Of a stretch of 64,000 nt of DNA, positions 40,574 to 50,223 are shown one piece after another (positions within the stretch are counted from its first letter, which is position 1; each line of letters opens with the position of its first letter). The notes beneath the pieces are model-generated. The model made no database searches. It saw nothing but the letters and a program-made list of their open reading frames with translations, and was not told where the DNA came from. The translations under genes were made by a program, and so were the position numbers. The stretch is from Mesostigma viride (lineage: Eukaryota > Streptophyta > Mesostigmatophyceae > Mesostigmatales > Mesostigmataceae). The DNA is taken from positions 62,001 through 126,000 of the forward strand of contig RPFO01000085.1 of NCBI GenBank assembly GCA_009746045.1, read 5' to 3'.

Positions 40574-42503
40574 AATTAATTAATTAATTAAACTCGTGCT
40601 CCCGTTGGGGAGTCACGGAGCACCGAAGTGCTTTTAATCCCTGTGTGTGCACTACAGGAGAAAGGGCAGAGACCCCCAGTCTCCTTCATGCCAAAGGCAT
40701 GCCACAGCTGCAATCGGGCGCGGCTAGCTAAAAGGACAGGCTAACGATCCGGCAAACTGTGGGTGCAATAAGACCCATGTGAGCATATCATAGCAAGGAG
40801 CGTGGGCAAGTAATCTGAACATAGCCAGGGCGTAGCATGGCTGTACTAGGACTAGGCTAAGGCTATGGCTGGTTGTGTACCGTGCGTTGGCGGCACGTGA
40901 CTAGGTGTGTTGGCACAGCTAGGCAACATTCTAGGCATGGCTGCCTTAGCGGCAGTGACGCCAATGGTTACAAGCTAGGGCTATTGCTATTCTAGCCCGC
41001 TGGGGGCGTCCACATCTTGTGGTTGATCATCAGGTCCCCGCCCCTCCAGTACACCTTGGGCTTCTGGGGGTCCTGCTTATGGCGGAGGTATTCCGGCCAC
41101 AGGTCGCGTCGCTGCTGTTGCTGAGCGGGGGTGAGGTCGTCATCCAGCGTCCAGGTGAGGTCGTGCAACCGCTTGCGACGAGAGAGGAACCGCTGCTTAT
41201 CCTCAGGGGAGGAGAAGGTGAGTAGGACTGGTGGGGGAGCCGCCTTGTCCCGTGAGTGGGGAAGGCGGTGGCACCCACGCAGTTCTACCTCACCTACCAG
41301 GCCCATGAGGGTAAGAAGCTGGTTCTTGAGCTCGTCAGCAAGAGAGGTTGACGTCTCACCTGGCTTCTGGGGGAAGCGACGTAGCACCACTCGGCACTCG
41401 CGGCGAGCGCGATCGGTGACCTCCCGTTGCTGGGCCTGGCGGTGGTCCTCCAGCTCCTGGAGCTTTGTGGCGATGGCGTCGGTGGTGGAGGCGGTCGCTG
41501 ACCGCAGCAGGTCCGCGTAGGAGAGCGGCGGGAGGTCGCCAGCATCCTGCCGGGGTGGCTGGGATGCAATGGTGGCCGTCTGCTCCGCTATCTTGGGGAC
41601 CTGTGTGGCCAGGGCCTCGGTGTGGGCGGTGATGGCCTCAAGCTTCTTCAGGAGCACGCCACACTTGCCCTCCACCTGGTTAAGGCGAGAGACAAGTGCC
41701 GCATGCGTTTCCGAAGCTTGTGCCGCGGTGTGCAGCGTCGTGAACTGGGGCTGGAGCTTGTGGACGACCTTGGTTTCCACGTTGGAGACCCGGGCCTCGA
41801 CCGTGTTGAGCGTGGTGTTCAGCGATGTCAGCTGCTCGGCCAGCGGCCAGGTCACGTGCTCCTCCAGCACTGCGCGGATGTCATCCTTGCGGAGGGAGGA
41901 AGCCGAGGGGGCTGCCGGCTGTGCGGGGGCTGGGGTGCGGAGCGTGCGGGTGATGTCGATGAGGCGGAGCTGGAAATGGCTGGTCAAGATAGCCAGGCGT
42001 TGTTGTGCTTCGTTCATAGCATAGAGCCAGGACATGTCTCCATCGTAGTCAATAGCCCCCTTCACGAAGAGCTTCCGCTCCTGTTCGAGGAACTGGAGAA
42101 CCTCAATGCATTCCTGCGGCGACAATTCTTGCCACCCGGTGAGGGAGAATCCTCGGTCGCCGGGGAGGAACTGGCGCCATTTGCGAGCGTGGCAGGGTTT
42201 CTTGGGCTCAGGCGAGGCGCTGGGAGATGGGGCTGCTGGCGGTGGGTTGGCAGGCCCAGACGGCTGGTTGGCGGGTAAGCCTGGCGGCGGAACAATGGCG
42301 AGGGCGAGAGGGTTGGGCGCTGGGAAGCTGTGCCAGCTCCTTTTCCAGCCCTCGTTTTGCTTTGGTAGTCGTCATAGCTGGTCACGTGCGTAACTTTGTC
42401 TATACTGCGTGGCAGCCGTAACCGTTTATACTGGCAAGTGCGTCTTAGAAAGGCGCATCGAATGCAAGTGGTCTGACCGAATTTGGGGCTCAGACGCAAA
42501 AGA
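40574..42503 (-). mobile_element. ORF1-only LINE, copy B (inserted in copia#1 RT)
   Basis: Flanked by a perfect 13-bp TSD (tctaccgaggatt at 40561-40573 and 42504-42516). 1930 bp on the minus strand: a 5' UTR of about 125 bp, ORF1, a 3' UTR of about 400 bp and a (TTAA)n tail. The 5' end is complete enough to include the ORF1 start, yet the element goes directly from ORF1 into the 3' UTR with no reverse transcriptase or endonuclease. Together with copy A this defines a non-autonomous LINE derivative that keeps ORF1 only. Confidence 0.93.
40992..42376 (-). CDS. LINE ORF1 protein, copy B (one frameshift near the N-terminus)
   Basis: The likely start is the ATG at 42376-42374 (MTTTKAKRGLEKELAQL). 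A single-base frame change near 42325 is needed to enter the main frame, which runs from there to the stop at 40992-40994 and includes the conserved segment MSPQECIEVLQFLEQE at 42125. Domain layout is as in copy A: a Pro-rich N-terminal linker, a coiled coil (about residues 150-270), an RRM-like domain and a C-terminal domain ending in VYWRGGDLMIN. ORF1 proteins of this class coat the RNA and act as nucleic-acid chaperones in target-primed reverse transcription. The RT must be supplied in trans. Confidence 0.8.
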
Positions 42504-42516
42504 TCTACCGAGGATT

Positions 42517-43945
42517 GGAGAGTGTGCCAGCCGGGGCCACGCGGTTGCGGTTGAAGTTCGTGCTCACTTACAAGCCGGACGAGACCAACTCTTCGGTGGT
42601 GTTCCGGGTTAGGCCCGTGGTCACGGAGACGAAGGGGTCCTCCCCGCTGGATGCCAAGGATCTTTATACCCCTGGGCTCAACCATGTTTCGCATCGGCTG
42701 CTGACGGTCATCTACTTGGGCAAGCGGAACGCGGGCAAGGACTACGGGATGTGGTGCGGTGACTTTCAGCGGGCATTCCTCCACAGCGACGCTGGGGTCG
42801 CGCAGCAAACATGGCAAGGCACCCGCTACGTGGTGAAGGTCCCGGTGGTCTGGCAGGATGGCACCATTGGCAGCGAGTATATCGAGCTGTTGACAGGGGT
42901 GGAGGGGCTGCAGAGCTCTCCCATAATCTTCCGCATTTCCGCGGAGGAGGTCTTGCAGAGCTTAGGGGCCACGTACCATCGCGCTGATCCTAACTTCTTT
43001 GTGGTCCCCACCGGCGTCCCTGGCGAGCCAGCCCTCTTCGTGTGGCATGGCGATGACTTCAAGCTGGTGGCACCTCGCACATTTGCTACCCAGTTTCTTG
43101 CTGCAGTGGCGGCTAAGTTTCCCCTGGGCAGGGCGGTGGATCATGAGGAGGGTAAACCCGTGCTGTTTTGCGGCGTGCAGTCTACGTTGCAGCGGGATTC
43201 GCGGTCTGGCGAATGGGTCATGCACATGCAGGATATCCGCAACTATGTGGTTGACCTGCTGGCCGACCTCTTGTCCCCGCTGTTGGCAACCCATGGGCCC
43301 TCGGTTAAGGGCAAGCTCGGGTGATTGGCGGACACGGTGGCACCTGATTTGGCAGTGCTCGCTCGCCTGCCCGATGATGTGCTGGAAGGACTAGGGTCCA
43401 TTCATGTTCGGCGGCAGCTGGCCATGACGCCCGGCTCGATTGCTCACAGCCGGTGCACCTCGAGATAGTGACGGATGCTAATCTAGAGACGCGCACAGTC
43501 AGCCAAGTGCGGGCTCGCATGGGGGCACTGTTCTTTATCAGCAATGAGGGCCAGCCTGGCATGTTGTTAGATTGGTACTCGCGCTTGCACAGCCGCATTG
43601 CCACTAGCCCCAACACGGCTGAATGCCGGGGCATTGTTTCAGCTATCTCACATGGCATGTGGCTGCAGTACTTGCTGGGTTGGGTATTTGGCTCGTGTGG
43701 GTTCACTCTTCACTGGACTAGCACGGTGCACACTGACTCACAAAGTTGTTTGGCCTTCCGGCCTTGACAATCCCTATGCGCGGTCACAGGACGTTGATTA
43801 CTGTACCTCGTACTCGCTGAGGCGGCCTCCTGCGTCACGCGTCTCCAGCACATCGCGGATATTGCACTCACCAAGGAGGCGCGGGAGGCTGCCCCGCAGT
43901 ACGCAGTGTTGCGCAAGCGCATGACGATGCAACACCCGTGAGCCA
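42517..43945 (+). pseudogene. Reverse transcriptase and RNase H of copia#1
   Basis: Continues the frame broken by copia#2 and LINE-B; the seams read through once TSDs are reduced. RT motifs: LRLKFVLTYK, VRPVVTETKG, WCGDFQRAFLHSD, GVEGLQSSPIIF and the catalytic FVWHGDDFKLV at about 43035-43070, where HGDD replaces Y-V-D-D as in copia#3. The frame stops at a TGA (43322-43324). RNase H then appears in shifted frames: EIVTDANLETRT, SRIATSPNTAECRGI and the HTDSQSC block, ending around 43940. Several indels show that the gene is dead. Confidence 0.85.
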
Positions 43946-44701
43946 CACAGGGTTACGGCTCGGGCGCTTTATGAATACAGCCATAACTCACCCTGTGTTG
44001 CTAGCATTCACGAGTATCTTGGTGGTAGTTTTTTTTGCTTGTGCTGACCATACCCTAGCCACGTTGGACGGTGCCTTGGGCCCGTCGGCGGGTCACTGGT
44101 CCTAATAAAATGGGTCACCTTTTGTCTGGTGGCATAGTGTTTTTTTTTTTTCTCGATCCTTATTACATCTCTATTCATGTGTGATCACAAGGGCGCGGGT
44201 CGATACCGTGGTGATTTTGACGGCCTTGAGGCCCCCTTGAGTTCCCTACTTTAACACGTATGGCTATTTAAAATAGCGCCTTAGTGATTGAGAATGAATG
44301 CGAAAGACCTTTGACAGTTCCTATGCGTCACAGCGCACGATGGTGACTTAAGAATACTTGTTACACAATACGAATAAGCTCAAACCCGGAAAACCGGTTT
44401 CGTATATTACAATGTTACCACACAGATTAAAACACTCAATCCGGGAAGACTTACACCCAGTAGGCGAGGGATTCACACTCGAGCCCACAGGAGATTTACA
44501 CTCCAGGATTAAGCGATGGTAAATAATCTGTAGAGCAACGTGGTAAATTACGATACAAGGTCCGGATTGCTGGCATAGCTCGTGCCTTCCTATTTTGTCC
44601 CTTCGTCCCCGTTGGTGGCTGCGCCTGGCGCTGCCAACCAGGCACCATGACGTCGGACGTGAGGTCCGCAGGGACGGGCTTCTCGAACCGTCTAGAACAC
44701 A
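43946..44701. other. 3' region of copia#1 before the piggyBac insertion
   Basis: A non-coding, A/T-rich stretch between the end of RNase H and the TTAA at 44702. No ORF with a recognisable domain. It resumes at 48171-48540 after the piggyBac element, ending in a weak polypurine stretch (aaagaacaaaagag, about 48521-48534) before the 3' LTR. Confidence 0.6.
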
Positions 44702-44831
44702 TTAACCCTTAAATGGTAGCAACTCAGTCCTAAAAATCGGACTGAGTTGCACATCTTTGCACCTATGCTTCTCATGGCCCAAAAACAATTTCTGGCTATC
44801 CCTTGGTACCAAGCATGCATATATGTTGATT

Positions 44832-45160
44832 CCTCCGCCTTCTTCAAGGAGTGTTGCCGGCTCCGGGAGGACCGGCTGGACCTGGAGGGCCAGCGGGCCC
44901 CATGGTCGGCGCGGACCTGGACGTCATATTGGCGTCAGCGCCTGTCGGTGGCGCTGACTCGGGCCATGGCTGACATCATGCTCCGCCGTACGCGGGCTGA
45001 TTTTGCGGTGCAGCAGGGCTATTAGGTTCCTCCCGTTAGGCGTTTCCATTGGTCTTATCGTAGTATAGAGCTTTGACATGGCTCTGTATATAGGTTTATA
45101 GCTGGGCGTTTGCTTTGGTTTGAGTGATTTCACTCTGCTGTAAGTAATTATATTTTTAAT
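44832..45160 (+). mobile_element. 5'-truncated LINE fragment inside piggyBac
   Basis: Flanked by a 13-bp direct repeat (atatatgttgatt at 44819-44831 and 45161-45173). The matching arm of the piggyBac derivative at 58239-59942 lacks the insert, which confirms the empty site. It encodes about 60 residues up to a TAG at 45022-45024 (FFKECCRLREDRLDLEGQ ...) and then a short A/T-rich 3' UTR ending tatttttaat. The family is not identified further. Confidence 0.85.
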
Positions 45161-45669
45161 ATATATGTTGATTTTCATGGGGGATAGGTCACTAGTCCCA
45201 AATCAGTTACTTTTGGGTGCTATAAATAGCGCACACCCCAGGGGGGTACGGAAAAATGGGATTTGACATGTATATAATGCATCAGTTGTTGTTTTACAAT
45301 GTTGTTGGCCCTGGAATTTCAAAGGCAGATGGAAATAATCCTAGGAATGGCATAGGAACACTGACTTCATGAAATGTTACAAAGCTCCACACGCCAGCTA
45401 GCGAAACGTCAAAAGTGACTCAGTCCTAAAAATAGGACTGAGTTTTTTTGCTACAATTTGCTAGCAAACCAATCAAAATATGTATTCCCTGTGGCATAAA
45501 CATATGGCAAGACACACAAATGCACAAAATTATCAAGCCCAGTTGTCGGCACAAGACACTATGCCATAAAACATACACACATGTGCCAGCATAAACACGC
45601 GCGCGCGCGGCGCCGGTAAGCAAAGGTCTAGCCCTATAAGGTGACCCACTACAGCTTTAGGGCTACCAT

Positions 45670-47854
45670 CTACGAGGAGCGCCTCTTGCTCTTCAGAGCA
45701 CGGCGCCTCGCGACCCCGCCCAGCAGGCCAGCACCCTCTGCCGCCCTCGTGGTGCGCCCGTTGGCCTCAGCCCATGCCCTGCCAGCCGCGCTGCGGCTCG
45801 TGAGCGGCTGCTGGGCGCGCTGCTTGCGGTCGCCCCCGTCCAGGCCGGTCAGCGCCCCCGAGTGGTACGCGTTCCAGCAGGCACCCACGCACAGCGCCGC
45901 GTCGCAGTCTTTGCACCAGAAGCTGGTGCGCTTGCGCACCTTCTCCACCGTGCACACCACGCACTGGGCCTGCTCCACGAAGGGGATGCGCTCTGGCTCC
46001 AGGTGGGTGCCAGTGAGGCGGCCGCTGATCCCAGGCTGGCGGATAGGTGGCGTGGCGAGGAGAGTCACCCTGCCGCCTGTCCACTGGTTGCTGACCAGCT
46101 GTCGGGCCAGCTCGCTCAAGAAGCCAGCATGGCTGTACATGTCAGCGCGACCAGCGCGGATGAGCTAATGTGCAGGATAAATGCATTGGTGACCGAGTTG
46201 GCCAGGTGGGCGGTCGCTGCCCGGTGCCACCAGATGCGTGTCACAAGCGCATCCTGCACGGGGTATTCAGCCCCGAACTGGTCCTGCAGGTCCACCGCCT
46301 TGTAGACCCCCCAGTAGATCGGCACCAGGCTTGGGGCAGGCACCGTGATGCGCATGTCGCGGCCCCCGTGGCGGCTGACCTCCACCTCGATAAGCGGGAC
46401 CCCCTTGGACGCCATCCACACCGTCTTCCTGTCCTGCCACGCGGTCAGGGTGAGCCCATCCTCGTTGACAGCCCACGCATACTCCCCCTGTTCCGGCCTG
46501 CGCCCCAGCAGGTCCTTGACCTCCGTGAAGGGAACGGCCCGCGCCTGTTGGGCATGATGGTGCCCACGACCTGGTGGCCCTGCACGTCGTGGAGCTCCTC
46601 CAGCATGTCACGGCTGGTGTAGAAGCGGTCAGTGGCGATCCTGCACGGGTGCGGCAGCATGCCCGCCAGCATCTTGGTGATCTTGAACGTGTGCTGGTCC
46701 TCGGGCAGCTTGTCGTAGGTGTGTGCGTGGTAGAGGTAGCCAGTGGGCCAGTCGCAGATGCAATACTGCTTGATGTGGAACGGGGAGGGCTTGGTCGGGT
46801 TATAGCACCGGATGGGGCACAGCTTGTGCCGCGTCGAGATGGAGCGCTCGTCGATGGCAGCCTGCTCCCCTGGCACGAAGTAATGCTTGTACGCCTTGTT
46901 GAGAATCTCCTCCAGTTGCAGGAACTGGAAGAGCCTCCACTCACGAGAGTGGCGGTTCTCAGGGCGGTCTGCAGTGTTCCTGAAATGGAGAATTAAGCGG
47001 CAAATCTGATCAAACCTCATCCGAGGCATGATGTGCTGCAGGTTGGCAGGATCTGCAGCGCCCATGACATCCCAGAACAGAAGAAACAGGTCGAGAGGAC
47101 TGAACTTGTGCGCACGGCCGGGAATGTTCTTGTATGTCGCCTTGCCGTCAAACGCAGGCGCAGGTATCTCGGGCAGAATTCCATCCTCAGGCTTGCCGTT
47201 TCCGAAAATCCAGCCACCATCCTGCCGAGCATGACGTCCAGCGGCACCATCATCAGGCTCGTCCTCTTCGTCGGTCTCGACCAGGTCTGGCACCTCGGCG
47301 TCATTGTCCTCGTCAGCGCTGGCTTCGGAGTTGTCATCGTCATCAGGAGCACGGAGTGGCTGCAGCCGACGCCTTCTGGGTGGATTCTGGCGTGCCGGTG
47401 CTCTGGCCGAATTGCCAGCCTTGCGCTTGGCACGCTTCCTGACCGGGGAAACCGAAATATCCTCGCTGTCGCCATCGCTAGCTGAGGAGGGGTCAGATTC
47501 GTCGTCGGCACCCCCCGACACCCCACCGTCCTCAACATCATCCTGCACTGCGGCATCGCCATCATTCTCATCACCACCGTCAACATCTGCCGAGCCTGCA
47601 GCCTCGGCGACCTTCCACTGATAAACCTGCGCCTTGGTGAAGTCGTATTTCTTTGGATCACCCTCGAAAAGACATTTCGCGAGAGTGCATGCGCGGTTCA
47701 GCGACACAACAGACCCAGGAATGCGCACAGTAGCATGATTTTCCCCGAAATTCTCCAATGCCCAGCCAGCACCGAATATAGCCGGTGGTACCGAAAGCTT
47801 AATGCCACGTCTGAGCAAAAATCCTGACTGCGCGCCACCGGGAGGCGACGCCAT
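45670..47854 (-). pseudogene. piggyBac transposase (two frameshifts)
   Basis: Starts at the ATG at 47854 (MASPPGGAQSGF). An acidic N-terminal region and a basic patch (RKRAKRKAG, possible nuclear signal) precede the DDE_Tnp_1_7 fold. The catalytic aspartates are recognisable: AIDERS (about 46855), ATDRFYTS (about 46630) and, in the shifted frame, TAWQDRKTVWM (about 46425-46455). The C-terminal cysteine-rich domain (CVVCTVEKVRKRTSFWCKDC, then CVGAC and H) lies at about 45880-45960 and would bind TIR DNA. Frame changes occur near 46540 and near 46145, so no full protein is made. The three parts together have the normal piggyBac length of around 600-700 residues. Confidence 0.9.
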
Positions 47855-48540
47855 GGCTGCCGTCGTTACTCGTCGTTTTCGCGGTCTTCGTCGTTTTGGC
47901 TCGTTTTGGTCATTTTTTTCGTGCCCAAAGTTACCTTTGGACCAGGGTACCCCCCTGGATATTTCTGTTCATAGCTCCCTGTCCAGGTGTCCGAAAGTAG
48001 TAAACCAGGGGTGTACGTGAAAGTACAAATCTAGATCTCAAAGTTGGTCCAAACAGAATATTCAAAAGTTTGCTAGAATTATAGCTAGTTCTGCCACAAA
48101 CTCGGTCCGATTTTTAGGACTGAGAAAAACTCAGTCCTTCAAATCAGACTGAGTACCATTTAAGGGTTAAAGACCAGTACGGCTAGAGGCCTCTCCTGAA
48201 AAATATCCAAATGTCCGTGGGTACCATCATAACGCATGTGCAGTGCCACTTGGCTGTCCCGTAACTCCCGTTCAGGCGCTAGGTCTGCCTACGGCGCAAA
48301 GGCCAAGTTCGTCAGCAAAACTTCTACACTTACTTCCACACGGATTGCCTCGGCTGCCAACTATACTATGGCCTCGGCACTGGCGCCGGATTACGGTCGG
48401 CGCCGATCGACCGGGACGGATAATTTAATACCACAAATGGCATGTTGCATCCGTGCAACACCTACCTTAGAGGGTTTTGTATGGTCTGCATTTGATGTAA
48501 TTATTTTGATAATTAATCAAAGAACAAAAGAGTATGTCGG

Positions 48541-48890
48541 AGTTGAGTAACTCTAGAGCTCTAGGATCTGGCTCTAAGTTCCCCATGTCCATCCGCACGC
48601 CTTCCGCTAGCGTCCGCTAAGCCGCCGGCTATAATCCGGCGGTCCGATGCGGTCGACCGGTCTAAGGGCGGCGCCTAGGGCCGGCGCCACCTAGGCCCCA
48701 GTCCGGGGCCTTATCCGGATCGGTACGGACAGCTAGCCTGTCCCACGGTAATTACGGCTAACCGGATAGGCTTTGCTGGCTAAGACATAAACCAGTGGTT
48801 GGCCAGCTCCGACAGCAGTTCTCTGTGTTCACCTTCTCACAAGCTCAACGTGACCGACCGCCATAGCTCAGCCGGTCGGGGGCTTTAACT
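48541..48890 (+). repeat. 3' LTR of copia#1
   Basis: 350 bp, AGTTGAGTAA to TTTAACT, followed by TSD CGTTC. It differs from the 5' LTR by about six substitutions and two small insertions (aat near 48750 and gg near 48880). Confidence 0.93.
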
Positions 48891-48895
48891 CGTTC

Positions 48896-50223
48896 GCTCA
48901 CGCCACCACAGCCATGCAATGCTCACACGGGTCCTATTGCACGCTGCGTCCCCTGTGCCGCAGGGGATCAGCCGGTCGAGGCGTTTCGACGAGGCTGATG
49001 GTGCACCCTGTGGCGCGCCACTGGCAATGATGCAGCCACCATGGTCCGCCGATGTGGTCCATTTGGACCCGACAACCCACGTAACGTAAGTGTGCCGCGT
49101 AATTCCGTGACCTCCGACGTAAGTGACGTAACGTAAATTGGTCCGACGGTCCAGGGCAGACACAAAGTGAATGGAAATGCTCAGGTCGGGCAGGTAATTG
49201 CGCCAAAGCCCAGTAAATACCTCGTGCAATCATAGAGTTTTTACGTGACTTTCGCTAACATTTTTTGCCGTTGAGCGCGCGCATACGAGACATGGCTGTC
49301 AACGTGCCATCCTGGTCGAAATTTTGGGTTCCGCAGCTTGAAATGGGTCTGATGATGACCCCTTGAACGACGATGCATTATCTTTGTACGTCAAGAATTA
49401 TCAGATTCACGGAACTGGGAAAATGCGCGGTGGTTATTAGATCTGGCTTGGTCGTCACCCGATCAGACGAGACGTCCCAATTGGTATCGCCGGTTTCTTT
49501 TTGGTTTCTTGGTAGCTTCTGTCTTCCCGGGCCTTCCATGGTTATACGGAAGTCCGCTGCAGCATCTCAGTGCTGGGAATGTCGACACGTTAGACGTCAT
49601 CTTTGCATAGATAATCAACATGGTAATGATGACGGATGCATGGATACAGCGGCTATGGCCGCCTGTGCATGCCACTAGCATTAATTAGTATCCGTGCATG
49701 ACGTATGAGCATGTCGGCCAGCAGAACCCGGCCAGGTCATGATCGAGGCAGGTACGGCAAGTCATTTTCGTGTTGTTTGCATGGAAACTCGTACATTCAT
49801 ACATACCTTATGGTGCATATTGGTGGTAAATATTACAACAGCCTCAGTTCCATGCCTGCTCAAGGAGGGGCCTTAGCCACAATATTGCACAGTTTTTGGC
49901 ATGTTTTGGGGGGATACCGTTCAAGTGTCAGAGTGCAAGGTGGCTTCAAATTTGTATTTCAGCATGTTTGGCAGTTTATTGTGGTCAATTATATTGCTTC
50001 ATTGTATGGCCTGGCATAGTTGGCTGTTTGAGAGCGCGTAAGCCACACACGTAAACGCGGGCATTGTATGGGCCAAATGGGCTATCCGGGTGGTTTGACC
50101 CAAGGAAAGCACAATTGACATCGACGGCTGGCGGTTTTATTATGGACTTGGGAACGGGGGCGTCGGAACGGGGGCGTCGGTCTCCTCTAGCTTAGTAGCT
50201 GCTCCCCGCTCGCTGTACGCGAC
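48896..50223. other. Gene-poor spacer right of the nest
   Basis: No coding region supported. Open frames are short and lack domains. The left edge is the original flank of copia#1 (cgctcacgcc after the TSD), so this sequence was contiguous with that at 24612 before the insertions. Confidence 0.4.

Larger units (their letters stand above)
44706..48166 (-). mobile_element. piggyBac-type DNA transposon, decayed
   Basis: Bounded by TTAA at 44702-44705 and 48167-48170, with a perfect 13-bp terminal inverted repeat (CCCTTAAATGGTA ... TACCATTTAAGGG). Just inside each end is a subterminal hairpin formed by actcagtcc and ggactgagt; another copy lies at about 45419-45444. The transposase is on the minus strand. 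A LINE fragment (44832-45160) sits in the left non-coding arm. The deletion derivative at 58239-59942 shares both arms. Confidence 0.95.
24618..48890 (+). mobile_element. copia#1: LTR retrotransposon with nested insertions
   Basis: The outermost element of the nest. LTRs at 24618-24962 and 48541-48890 begin AGTTGAGTAA and end TTTAACT, and the whole is flanked by a perfect 5-bp TSD (CGTTC at 24613-24617 and 48891-48895). After removing copia#2, the ORF1-only LINE-B and the piggyBac element, about 6.9 kb remains. Domain order is gag with zinc knuckles, gag-pre-integrase, integrase, retropepsin-like domain, copia-type RT, RNase H. It is inactive: the reading frame changes near 25330 and 27750, there is a TAG at 28279-28281 and a TGA at 43322-43324, and RNase H is frameshifted. 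The LTRs differ at roughly eight places, consistent with its being the oldest of the three LTR elements. Confidence 0.93.
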
